Of a stretch of DNA of 64,000 bases, positions 52,494 through 60,862 are shown piece after piece; position 1 is the first letter of the stretch, and each line of letters opens with the position of its first letter. The translations under genes were made by a program, and so were the position numbers. This DNA comes from Verrucomicrobiota bacterium (GTDB lineage Bacteria; Verrucomicrobiota; Verrucomicrobiia; Limisphaerales; JAEYXS01): contig JAEYXS010000112.1 of the NCBI GenBank assembly GCA_023431185.1, positions 12,952-76,951 on the forward strand. The letters run 5' to 3'. The notes beneath the pieces were generated by a model, which did not search any database, was not told the origin of the DNA, and saw only the letters and a list, made by a program, of their open reading frames with translations.

Positions 52494-53474
52494 TCAGTCC
52501 TCCGCCTTGTAATCGCGCGAGAGCAGGTCCTGGACGGCTTTGCCGGGATTTTTTCCTTCGTAAAGCATCGAATAGATCTCGTTGATCAACGGCGCATCCA
52601 CCTTTTTTTTCAGGGCAAGCTGATGTGCGGAACAGGCCGTCGGATATCCCTCGGCCACATGCACACCGGTGAAGAGGACTTGAGAGATCTCCTCGCCTTT
52701 GCCCAGACGTTCACCGAAGGTGCGGTTGCGGCTGTGTTTGGAGAAACAGGTCACCGTCAAATCTCCCAGCCCGCTCAGGCCGTTGAAGGTCTCTGCCTGG
52801 GCACCACAGGCCACGCCCAGCCGCCGGATCTCCACGATGGCCCGGGTGATCAGCGCCGCCTTGGAATTGTCGCCAAAGCCCAAGCCATCACACACACCCG
52901 CGGCAATGGCGATGACGTTTTTCAGGGCTCCGCCCAGTTCCACGCCCAGCATGTCGCTGCTCCGATAGACCCGGAAGTAGGGCCGGTGAAAGAGTTGCTG
53001 CACGGTCTGCGCCGCCTTCTCGTCCGCGCTGGCCACCACGACTGCGGAAGGGATGTTGCGGGCCACCTCGTGCGCGATGGACGGGCCGGAGAGCGTGACA
53101 TGCTTCGCTTTGGGCATGGTCTCCTGCAGGATGCCGCACATCGTCAACCCGGTATCATACTCGATGCCCTTGGTCACGCTGACGACCAGGCCGGCATACT
53201 CACCCAGACGCCGGGTCACCGTCCGAAAAGCCTTGGAGGGCAAGGCAACGACGAGACATTCAGCACCCTTCACGGCCTTGCCCAGATCGGTCTGCAGTTT
53301 GAGTGTCGCCGGCAGGCGCACATCGGGCAGATAGCGGGAATTGACATGTGTCTTCTTGAGGTCCTGCAGGTGTTGGGGATTATGCCCCCAAAGCGTCACG
53401 TCCGCCTCTGACTGATGCAGCAGACGGGCCAATGCTGTGCCCCAGGCACCCGCGCCTAGTACTGTGATCTTCAT
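52494..53474 (-). CDS. gpsA: glycerol-3-phosphate dehydrogenase [NAD(P)+]
   Basis: The 326-residue enzyme reduces dihydroxyacetone phosphate to sn-glycerol 3-phosphate for phospholipids. The Rossmann motif GAGAWGTAL, LPSKAFR, KGIE, the SGPSIAHEV active-site segment, GALKNVIAIAAGVCDGLGFGDNSKAALITRA and GLSGLGDLTVTC are all present. The ATG at 53474 overlaps plsY by 4 bases, so the two consecutive enzymes of the pathway are translationally coupled. The frame extends 5' without similarity. Confidence 0.95.
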   Translation of the reverse strand: MKITVLGAGAWGTALARLLHQSEADVTLWGHNPQHLQDLKKTHVNSRYLPDVRLPATLKLQTDLGKAVKGAECLVVALPSKAFRTVTRRLGEYAGLVVSVTKGIEYDTGLTMCGILQETMPKAKHVTLSGPSIAHEVARNIPSAVVVASADEKAAQTVQQLFHRPYFRVYRSSDMLGVELGGALKNVIAIAAGVCDGLGFGDNSKAALITRAIVEIRRLGVACGAQAETFNGLSGLGDLTVTCFSKHSRNRTFGERLGKGEEISQVLFTGVHVAEGYPTACSAHQLALKKKVDAPLINEIYSMLYEGKNPGKAVQDLLSRDYKAED

Positions 53475-54115
53475 GCTGGAGGTTTCGTCTTGCCGCCACC
53501 GATACGATTTTCCGTGCCCGCGCGCAAGCGCTGGATATTGGCGCGATGTTTGTAGATGGCAAGCGCCGACATCAAAGCCGTGAGGACGATCAACACCGGG
53601 CTGTCTTCCAACTGCCAGGTGGCGAACGGCAGGACCACCGCGGCGGCGATGGAAGCCAACGAGACATACCAACTGGAAAAGAACACCACCAGCCATGTCG
53701 CCAACGCCACCAGAAAAGCCTTGGGTACGAGCGCGATCAGGACGCCGGCAGAGGTCGCGATGCCTTTGCCTCCCTTAAAATTCAACCAGCAAGTATAGTT
53801 GTGTCCCAGCACTGCGAAGATGCCGGCTACGATGGAAAGATACAGGCGGGCTTCGCCTGCAACCGCGCCGGGTTTGACGAAGTTCTGCCAAACCAAGTTG
53901 GCGGCGAGCCCACAGGCCAGAAATCCTTTCAAGGCATCCATCGTCAGCACAAAAGTTCCCGGTCCCTTGCCCAGGATACGAAAGACATTGGTGGCCCCGA
54001 TGTTGCCGCTCCCTAGTGAGCGGATATCGACGCCTCTCGCCTTCGCCACCAGATAACCGGTCGGGATTGAGCCCAGAAAATACGCCACTATGGCAGTTAC
54101 CAGATAGACCGTCAT
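53471..54115 (-). CDS. plsY: glycerol-3-phosphate acyltransferase PlsY
   Basis: The 214-residue integral membrane enzyme transfers an acyl group from acyl-phosphate to glycerol-3-phosphate. Its conserved motifs are SIPTGYLVAK, GSGNIGATNVFR, GHNYTCWLNFKGGKGIATSAGV and HRANIQRL. About five membrane segments are visible. The ATG at 54115 is chosen. It is upstream of gpsA in a two-gene operon that supplies phosphatidic acid precursors. Confidence 0.95.
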   Translation of the reverse strand: MTVYLVTAIVAYFLGSIPTGYLVAKARGVDIRSLGSGNIGATNVFRILGKGPGTFVLTMDALKGFLACGLAANLVWQNFVKPGAVAGEARLYLSIVAGIFAVLGHNYTCWLNFKGGKGIATSAGVLIALVPKAFLVALATWLVVFFSSWYVSLASIAAAVVLPFATWQLEDSPVLIVLTALMSALAIYKHRANIQRLRAGTENRIGGGKTKPPA

Positions 54116-54209
54116 TTCCACGCGCCGGAATGTAGGGCGTACACAGAAGCGGACAAGGCTCAAATTTTTCGCGTGTCAGGTTGGTGGCGGACGGGCAGAC
54201 TGCCGCGAC

Positions 54210-55265
54210 ATGGAACCGGGCAACTCAAATCAGCGAGTGCGGGTCGGTGTCATCGGTACCGGCTCATTGGGCAAAGAGCACGCGCGCCTCTACACGGAAC
54301 TGGCCGCCGCCGGCCAGTGCGAATTCGTGGGCATCTATGACTCCTTCGCCGAAAATGCTCAGCGCGTGGGCGACAAGCTGGGCGTGAAGATCTTCTCCAC
54401 CATCCCCGAGCTCGCCGCAGCCGTCGATGCGCTCAGCGTGGTGACCCCGACCATCACTCATCATGCCATCGCCAAGGACCTGCTCGCGCAAGGCAAGCAT
54501 GTGCTGGTGGAAAAACCGATGACCGAGCGCACCGAGCAGGCGGCCGAGCTGGTGCAACTGGCCCGGCAAAACAATCTGATCTTGCAAGTGGGCCATGTGG
54601 AGCGGTTCAACCCGGTCTTCGATTACCTGCAGAAAGCCGCGACGCAGCCGAAGTTCATCGAGGCCCACCGCCTCTCCCCCTACCCCGCGCGCAGCATCGA
54701 CATCGGCGTGGTGCTTGACTTGATGATCCACGACCTGGATGTGGTGCTGGCGTTCGTAAACTCGCCCGTGGTCAGCGTGGATGCCGTGGGCATCCCGGTG
54801 CTCAGCACGACGGAGGACATCGCAAATGTACGTCTTCGCTTTGCGAACGGTTGCGTCGCCAACCTGACCGCGAGCCGCATCAGTCCCGAGCGCATGCGCA
54901 AGATCCGGGTGTTCAGCGGCGGCACCCAGACCAGCTACATCTCACTCGATTACCGGGCGCAGCAGGGCTTCATCTACCGGCTGGCCCGAGCGGATGAGCA
55001 GGAATCATCCCTGCTCAAAAAGCTTCTGAGCGCGAACGACTCAACCATCGTGAGCGAATTCGCCGGCAAAAAGATCGTGCGCGAACCGGTGCCGATCACC
55101 AAGGACGAACCGCTCAAACTGGAGTTGCAACACTTCGTCTCCTGTGTGCGCGAGCAGCAGCAGCCGCGCGTCAGCGGTGAATCCGCCAAGCGGGCACTGG
55201 ATCTGGCGCTGGAGATCACGGAACAGATCACGCGCAGCGGCGCACGGATCCCGACGACCGCATGA
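54210..55265 (+). CDS. Gfo/Idh/MocA oxidoreductase linked to lipid A synthesis (GnnA-like?)
   Basis: The 351-residue protein has the NAD-binding G-x-G-x-x-G (GVIGTGSLGKEHARLY), EKPMTERTEQA with the catalytic Lys-Pro, VGHVERFNPVFDYL and DLMIHDLDVVL, features of Gfo/Idh/MocA oxidoreductases. It has no export signal, unlike the Tat protein at 2525. It overlaps lpxB by 4 bases. In other bacteria an oxidoreductase of this family (GnnA, UDP-GlcNAc 3-dehydrogenase) lies near lpxA/lpxB and starts the synthesis of amide-linked lipid A. The partner aminotransferase GnnB is not nearby, so this role is only a candidate. It could instead act on another nucleotide-sugar. Confidence 0.8.
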   Translation: MEPGNSNQRVRVGVIGTGSLGKEHARLYTELAAAGQCEFVGIYDSFAENAQRVGDKLGVKIFSTIPELAAAVDALSVVTPTITHHAIAKDLLAQGKHVLVEKPMTERTEQAAELVQLARQNNLILQVGHVERFNPVFDYLQKAATQPKFIEAHRLSPYPARSIDIGVVLDLMIHDLDVVLAFVNSPVVSVDAVGIPVLSTTEDIANVRLRFANGCVANLTASRISPERMRKIRVFSGGTQTSYISLDYRAQQGFIYRLARADEQESSLLKKLLSANDSTIVSEFAGKKIVREPVPITKDEPLKLELQHFVSCVREQQQPRVSGESAKRALDLALEITEQITRSGARIPTTA

Positions 55266-56452
55266 GCAAGCGTTTCATGGTGGTGGCCGGAGAGACCAGC
55301 GGTGACACGCTGGCGGCCGAACTGGTCCGCGCCATCAAGCAGCAACCGCAGTTCAGCAGCACCCCCTTCCCGCCTCAATTCTTCGGTGCCGGCGGCAGCA
55401 GGATGGCCGAAGCGGGCGTGAAGCTTTCCTTTGATCTGACGAAACATGCGGTCTTTGGCTTCGTCGATGTCTTCAAGAAATACCGCGAATTTCAAAGTCT
55501 CTTCAACCAGTTGGTGAAGCTGGCGGAGGACCGTTTGCCGGATGTCTTCATCGGGGTGGATTATTCCGGCTTCAACCGGCGGCTGGCGCATGCACTCAAG
55601 GAGCGTGCCCGGGCCCAGCAAGGACCGTTCACCAACTGGCGGCCCAAGTTCGTGCAATTTGTCTCCCCGCAAGTGTGGGCCTCCCGTCCTGGACGCGCTT
55701 TGCAACTGGAGGATGACCTGGACTTGCTGCTCAGCATCGTGCCTTTTGAAAAAGAATGGTATGCGCGGAAGACACCCCGCTTGCGCGTGGAATACGTGGG
55801 ACACCCCGTAGTGGACCGGCTTCAGCCCTTCCGCGCCAAGCGGCAATCATTGCAGGCGGGAAACAGCGGTAAGCCTGTCGTCCTCCTCCTGCCGGGAAGC
55901 CGTCGCAAGGAGGTCTCCCGCCATCTGGAGGTGATGCTCGCTGCCGCCGCACAGATCAGGACCCATATCCCCGCTGAATTCCATATCATCCTACCCAATG
56001 AGAATCTGGCGGAACTGGCCCGGCCGATGATCACCGATGCTTCCATCAAGGTGCAGATCGGTGGGCTGTCAGAAGCATTGTGTGAGGCCACCATGGCCAT
56101 CGCCTCCTCCGGTACAGTGACCACGGAGTGTGCCTACATGGAGGTGCCGACCGTGGTGCTCTACAAAGTCTCCCAGCCCGAGTATTGGATCGGCAAACAG
56201 ATCGTCACGGTGAATTACATCGCCTTGGTGAACCTTATCACCGGCCAGGGAATCTTTCCGGAATTCATCCAGCAGGCCGCCACCGTGGAGAATCTCACCC
56301 GGGCATCTCTCCATTGGTTGCAGCATCCAGAAGAGCGGCAGAAGACCATCCAGGCACTCCAGCCTGCCTTGGCAACCTTCGGCAACGGCGGAGCGGTCAT
56401 GCGGGCCGCTACAGCCATTGCCGGGATGTGCCTGTCAGAGGCAGCAGACTAG
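55262..56452 (+). CDS. lpxB: lipid-A-disaccharide synthase
   Basis: The 396-residue glycosyltransferase (GT19) joins lipid X and UDP-2,3-diacylglucosamine to the lipid A disaccharide. Landmarks are VVAGETSGDTLAAEL at the N-terminus, FFGAGGSRMAEAG, FVDVFKKYREF, VQFVSPQVWASRPGR and LLLPGSRRKEVSRHLEVM. SSGTVTTECAYMEVPTVVLYKVS lies near the C-terminus. It starts in the ATGA overlap with the oxidoreductase. Its end overlaps the convergent minus-strand gene by 4 bases. Confidence 0.94.
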   Translation: MSKRFMVVAGETSGDTLAAELVRAIKQQPQFSSTPFPPQFFGAGGSRMAEAGVKLSFDLTKHAVFGFVDVFKKYREFQSLFNQLVKLAEDRLPDVFIGVDYSGFNRRLAHALKERARAQQGPFTNWRPKFVQFVSPQVWASRPGRALQLEDDLDLLLSIVPFEKEWYARKTPRLRVEYVGHPVVDRLQPFRAKRQSLQAGNSGKPVVLLLPGSRRKEVSRHLEVMLAAAAQIRTHIPAEFHIILPNENLAELARPMITDASIKVQIGGLSEALCEATMAIASSGTVTTECAYMEVPTVVLYKVSQPEYWIGKQIVTVNYIALVNLITGQGIFPEFIQQAATVENLTRASLHWLQHPEERQKTIQALQPALATFGNGGAVMRAATAIAGMCLSEAAD

Positions 56453-57105
56453 CTGCTTGGCACCACCTCCGGTCGCTTCACTTGCTGCTCCGCCCCCACC
56501 ACTTGCAGAGATGCGATCAAGCGTTGCATGGCCGAGAACACTTCCACGGTATTTGCTTCAAATGCCACAGCACTGATAGTCAAGGTGCCCGACTCGCAGG
56601 CAATTACCTGGGCTCGCGTATGCTTCACAATACCCCCGCTGGATGATTTGGCCGCCAGGACATAGGATTTTTTTCCCATCACCGTACGTTCGGAGATCTC
56701 GATCACGCCATTGCCCAGTAAAGGTCTCATCAAGGCCAACACCTTTTGCTGCTCAAAACCCGGGATGATTTCCGGCTGAAACTTGATCGTCACCACACTG
56801 CGGCTGGCATTTTCCAGGTGCACTTCCACTATCTGCCCCTCATCCAAAGCCTTGAGCCGGCAACCGGAAGGCACATGTATGGCGATCAATTCTTTGCCGG
56901 TATTGATCGTGGTCAAGCTGCCGAGATCCACCCCGTTGTCCTGAAGTTTGACGGACTTCAACTGCATCACCAGCGGGGGGGGCACAAATCCCGGACCGAT
57001 GGGATCTTCCGCCTCTTCAGCTTCGGCTCCAGCCTTTGTTTGTGCATGGGCTCCGGCAAGCACCAGACTCACGACTCCGCAGAACAACCATTTCGCAGTT
57101 TTCAT
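56449..57105 (-). CDS. exported hypothetical protein
   Basis: The 218-residue protein has a signal peptide (MKTAKWLFCGVVSLVLAGAHA) and an acidic segment (AEEAEDP). The rest is beta-rich and not recognised. It is the last gene of the minus-strand cluster that includes three pilin-like genes, so it may help with pilus or secretion functions. The end overlaps lpxB by 4 bases. Confidence 0.8.
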   Translation of the reverse strand: MKTAKWLFCGVVSLVLAGAHAQTKAGAEAEEAEDPIGPGFVPPPLVMQLKSVKLQDNGVDLGSLTTINTGKELIAIHVPSGCRLKALDEGQIVEVHLENASRSVVTIKFQPEIIPGFEQQKVLALMRPLLGNGVIEISERTVMGKKSYVLAAKSSSGGIVKHTRAQVIACESGTLTISAVAFEANTVEVFSAMQRLIASLQVVGAEQQVKRPEVVPSS

Positions 57106-57129
57106 AATTTGTGTGGCACCACCAAGCTC

Positions 57130-59151
57130 TCAATAGCCTGCGTAGTTCACCGTGTTGGCCGGTGGGTTGGTCCACTTGAGCCGTTCCAAGACCCGCACAG
57201 CGGGTGTACCGGGCGGGAGTTTGTTCGGATCCAGAAAGTTCCGGTCAAACGACCAGTTACGGGTGGGCGGCACGTAATATTGGCCGCTGTATCCGGGATG
57301 GATGAAATTGCCGTTGGCCCGCGTGCTCTGGTAAAGGCAGACCAGTGATCCGTTGATGGTCAGGGTCCGGCTCGTCCAGTCTTCCAGCAAGCGCGGCAGA
57401 TTGTGCGCCCCACCACTCATCGGGCTATCACCATCACTGCCCTGGCTTTCCACGTTACCGCTGACGATGGCGGCATTCACGGTGGTGTCTACCGCATCAC
57501 GGGTGGTGTAACCATCATCGCTGTTGGCATCACTCCAGGCACTCGAAAGCAGTGTCACCGCATCCGCCACCAAGGAGGCGGGTTTCGTGTCGGTTGTGTT
57601 CGTGGTTCCCAGATGCGCATCAGTGGGACAGTTGTAATGCCCCTGTACATACAACCCGTTGGGGGTGACAATGGTCATGCCGTTGGCGGGCAGAGTCTTG
57701 CCATTGATCAACCGTACTGCGGCATTGCCCGTGTCCGTGGAGGTGACATTGATGTTCGTGATCAGATTGCTGTAGTCGTTGTAAGTGTAACTGGCGATGT
57801 AGTTATACTTGTACCGGCTGGGGCCGCTGGAAGACTTGTAGTACTGGTAGCGATCGGCGGGGATGGAAGAGAAAGCGACACCGCTACCACTAGGCTGCCA
57901 AGGACCGGCATTCGTGGTGATGGGACCAACTCCATTGCCAGGCCAGGTCGTCACGGTCGTGACGGTCGGCGAGGTGGTAATGTTGGTATTGTAAACCACC
58001 CCACCTCGCGTGTCTTCAACGTAAACGATGGAAGGGGTGGTGGCGACCGTCGAACTAACGGTGGTATTGGTCCCCAGCCAGGTCTTGAACTTGGCCATGT
58101 CGATCTCCGTGATCATCTGATTCTCCCCTTCCCGCTGGTCATACATGTTCTTGTTGGTGGAGATGAAGTATTGCGCGTTGGTGTAGAGGATCGCGTTTGA
58201 AGTGGCCGAATTCGGATTCTTGACGCTCACATTCACCGTGTTGTTGCTGACGAGGATGACGATCTCCGCCTTGTTGTAGTAGCGCTCCTGGCCCATCGCT
58301 GAATTGATGGCTTCACCCGGATCGGGACGTTCGATCACCTCATGCACGGCGGCCGAGGTGTTGTTCGTGCCGATGGGCAGCGACATAGTCGGCGCGTTCG
58401 TGGTCTTGCCCTGATGGAAGGTAATGGCCCCGGTGTAGTCGGAGACCGAATAGTCCCACCAGGTCTTCTTCTCCATCGTCCCGGCCGAAGTCACATCCTC
58501 ATAGAAGTTCACGTAACTGCTGGAGAAACTGCCGTAGTAGATGGAGCTGTTGCTGTGGACCCGGCCGCGGATGTTCAAGGGGGCGGCCCGGGTCAGCTCC
58601 AGCAGGCCGTTATAAAAGATCGCGTACTGGAAGATCGGGATGGTGGTGAACGCCACCTCCTGCTGCACGGCATTGGTCAATGTAAAACGCCCGTTAATCA
58701 TCTTGGCGTTGGAGATGATCTTGTACGGGATGCGTGTGCCGCCCAGACCGCTGTAGGTGGAGCCGAGGTCAGCGGTGAAATAGGAAGCCCCGTTGGCCGC
58801 CACGTAGGAACGGCTGGCATTGCCTTGCGCATCGGTAAAGCTGAACGAACTCCAATAGGCGTTCTCCCCAGAGGTCGGCACCAGCAGCTTGTAATTGTTC
58901 AGATTATTGGCGATGCCGGGCTGGCCATAGTTTTTGAAATCGTTGATCATCGCACTGACGATCTTCTCCGTCGCCGCTTCGGCCGCCAGCATCGTGGAGT
59001 TATACTGGTTGTTGCGCTCGTTCAGCAGCGCCGTGTTCGAGGTGTAACTCATCGAGGCCGACAGCAGCAGCAGGCCGATGCTGGTGAACACCAGGACGAG
59101 TAACAGGGCAAAGCCCCGGTTCTTCCGCACAAGATTCAATAGTATTTTCAT
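57130..59151 (-). CDS. large PilX-like pilus-associated protein
   Basis: The 673-residue protein has a type IV pilin-like N-terminus, NRGFALLLVLVFTSIGLLLLSASMSY, similar to PilX_N proteins, which lack the Glu at +5. The remainder is an unusually long Ser/Thr/Asn-rich, beta-rich exported region with many GNT/TTNT-type segments, more like a surface adhesin than a minor pilin. It lies 11 bases after the PilW-like gene and 24 bases before the exported hypothetical. PilX-type proteins are minor pilins; the size suggests a host- or surface-binding role, unproven. Confidence 0.75.
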   Translation of the reverse strand: MKILLNLVRKNRGFALLLVLVFTSIGLLLLSASMSYTSNTALLNERNNQYNSTMLAAEAATEKIVSAMINDFKNYGQPGIANNLNNYKLLVPTSGENAYWSSFSFTDAQGNASRSYVAANGASYFTADLGSTYSGLGGTRIPYKIISNAKMINGRFTLTNAVQQEVAFTTIPIFQYAIFYNGLLELTRAAPLNIRGRVHSNSSIYYGSFSSSYVNFYEDVTSAGTMEKKTWWDYSVSDYTGAITFHQGKTTNAPTMSLPIGTNNTSAAVHEVIERPDPGEAINSAMGQERYYNKAEIVILVSNNTVNVSVKNPNSATSNAILYTNAQYFISTNKNMYDQREGENQMITEIDMAKFKTWLGTNTTVSSTVATTPSIVYVEDTRGGVVYNTNITTSPTVTTVTTWPGNGVGPITTNAGPWQPSGSGVAFSSIPADRYQYYKSSSGPSRYKYNYIASYTYNDYSNLITNINVTSTDTGNAAVRLINGKTLPANGMTIVTPNGLYVQGHYNCPTDAHLGTTNTTDTKPASLVADAVTLLSSAWSDANSDDGYTTRDAVDTTVNAAIVSGNVESQGSDGDSPMSGGAHNLPRLLEDWTSRTLTINGSLVCLYQSTRANGNFIHPGYSGQYYVPPTRNWSFDRNFLDPNKLPPGTPAVRVLERLKWTNPPANTVNYAGY

Positions 59152-59162
59152 ACGGCACCTTT

Positions 59163-59792
59163 TCAGATGGAACGGCGCGCCACGCGCGAGGAGATCTGGA
59201 AAAACTCAAAAAACTGGTTGGTCCCGATGCTCACGCGCGGGTAGCGCAACTGGTAGAACTGCAGCTTCACATCGATGACCTCGTTGTTGTCGTTCTCGGT
59301 CAGCACATTTGTCCCGGTATGATCCGTGGCCGCGAAGACAATGACATTGGTCACATACTCGGCCACAAGTTGAGGATTAGCCGAAGGGCCCGGTTTGCGC
59401 AGAACGAACGAAGTCGCGTCGTCCCGGTAGTAACGGATCCACGAGTTGGAGTTCGTCGTGGCATGCCAGTCCGCACGATAGACCTGGATGGAGTTGCCCT
59501 GCTGGTTGGTGCCATCCCCCACTTCGACAAAACTCGAATTGCTGCCGGTCCCGATCGCGACGCGTTGGGCGCTGCGGATCTCCGATGTGAGCAACCCCAG
59601 CGTGATACGGGCGGATTCACTGGCCCCCAGCTTCGCCCGCGTGATCTCATAGAAGCGCAGACCGTTGATATGCGAATAGATGATGCCTCCCATGACGATG
59701 ACCATGAGCGCCATGGAGACCATCAGCTCCGTCAACGTGAAAGCCAGTTGACGGGTGCCGGGAAGGATCTGGCGGGCGGTTGAGATTTTCAT
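59163..59792 (-). CDS. PilW/PulJ-like minor pseudopilin
   Basis: The 209-residue protein has a prepilin signal LAFTLTELMVSMALMVIVMGGIIYSH with Glu at +5 and a residue before Phe that is Ala. The segment GLRFYEITRAKLGASESARITLGLLTSEIRSA is typical of PilW/GspJ-like minor pilins. It is cotranscribed with the neighbouring pilin-like genes, 1 base after the previous stop and 11 bases before the next start. It probably primes or caps a type IV pilus or type II secretion pseudopilus. Confidence 0.85.
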   Translation of the reverse strand: MKISTARQILPGTRQLAFTLTELMVSMALMVIVMGGIIYSHINGLRFYEITRAKLGASESARITLGLLTSEIRSAQRVAIGTGSNSSFVEVGDGTNQQGNSIQVYRADWHATTNSNSWIRYYRDDATSFVLRKPGPSANPQLVAEYVTNVIVFAATDHTGTNVLTENDNNEVIDVKLQFYQLRYPRVSIGTNQFFEFFQISSRVARRSI

Positions 59793-59793
59793 A

Positions 59794-60270
59794 TCAAGTT
59801 CCCGGAGAGCGGTAGGTCACCACCGTGTTGGTATAAAGACGCCCATTCAAAAACTTCCAGATCGCATCCACCCGGATGAGTTTGACTGGTGGATTCACAC
59901 TGATGCTGGAAATGGTGATATAGTTGGTGGCATAGACAGCGTTGGTCCCTGTGACCGGGATGTCCATCAGCATCGGTTCCGTGGGGAACTGGGCTGTGGT
60001 CAGCAAATCCACCGGCGGACTCAGCGTGGGATCCCACTTGGCCGCCCGGCACCGCTCCAAGACCTGCACTGCGGACGCATGGGCCGCCAAAGAATAACCC
60101 GACCACTCCGCCCGCCGGGCGGAGATGATATAACCATAGATGATACCCCCGATGGCCAAGGAGGAGATAGCCACCGAGATGACCACCTCTGGAAGGGTAA
60201 ACCCCCACCCGCGCTGAACCCGCCTGATGGCGTCAGTGCGCCTATCCGCCAAGTTGCTTGTTAAATTCAT
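59794..60270 (-). CDS. PilV/GspI-like minor pseudopilin
   Basis: The 158-residue protein has a prepilin signal WGFTLPEVVISVAISSLAIGGIIYG with cleavage after Gly and Glu at +5, preceded by a 24-residue leader. The short body is typical of GspI/PilV minor pseudopilins. It is the first gene of a four-gene minus-strand operon driven by the promoter candidate at 60307-60334. Confidence 0.85.
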   Translation of the reverse strand: MNLTSNLADRRTDAIRRVQRGWGFTLPEVVISVAISSLAIGGIIYGYIISARRAEWSGYSLAAHASAVQVLERCRAAKWDPTLSPPVDLLTTAQFPTEPMLMDIPVTGTNAVYATNYITISSISVNPPVKLIRVDAIWKFLNGRLYTNTVVTYRSPGT

Positions 60271-60287
60271 TTCAAGTAAGGCTTATT

Positions 60288-60350
60288 TAGAGCCGTATAG
60301 CTTTTAATACTAGATACTTTAAACCCTACGTCAAGTGCCGTACGGCTCTA
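60288..60350. promoter_or_regulatory. promoter and flanking inverted repeat of the pilin operon
   Basis: On the minus strand TTGACG (60329-60334) and TAGTAT (60307-60312) are 16 bases apart, a good promoter. A 10-bp inverted repeat, TAGAGCCGTA (60288-60297) and TACGGCTCTA (60341-60350), brackets it. One arm is just upstream of -35 and the other is near or after +1. A perfect 10-bp palindrome GCCGTACGGC lies at 60337-60346. This fits a repressor operator pair or looped regulation. Confidence 0.5.
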
Positions 60351-60483
60351 TTTAAAAACAACAAGTCCACCAAATCCTTTGCACCACAATAGGTTCTCAA
60401 CTTTAACCGGACAATTTCACCAAGCTGTTCTAGCCAACTCCCCAGTCGGATCTGGGGAACTTGTTTTTTCTTTTCCCCGACTA

Positions 60484-60511
60484 TTGACAATGTCTTTTTC
60501 TTCAATATTCT
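60484..60511 (+). promoter_or_regulatory. promoter of tRNA-Lys
   Basis: A consensus -35 TTGACA (60484-60489) is followed after 16 bases by TATTCT (60506-60511), with the tRNA starting 17 bases after the -10 box. This matches a strong stable-RNA promoter. Confidence 0.65.
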
Positions 60512-60527
60512 GCCGGTCCCATTTGGG

Positions 60528-60602
<75 letters not shown>

Positions 60603-60862
60603 CTCTCACTCTTATCCCGTCCGCCCTAGGTCTACCCGCTAAATGCCAATCACGGGCTTGTAAAGACCACCCCTGCCCGCCACTCAAACCTAACACACAG
60701 CACCATATAGCCTAGCATCTATAGTGCCATTCGTCCTTTTTGAGAAAAAGGGCCTGTATGGCAGTTTACGCATTGGAGATATCAATTTTCGGACAGGCAA
60801 AACATCTGCGGGTGCAAAACCCGCCAACTCGCTCGGGCTCCCTTTCCCGACGCTGAGAATCC

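Noticed and set aside
59078..60270. Type IV pilus or type II secretion cluster
   Set aside because: Only pilin-like genes are present; no ATPase, secretin or assembly gene is nearby, so a complete system cannot be claimed.
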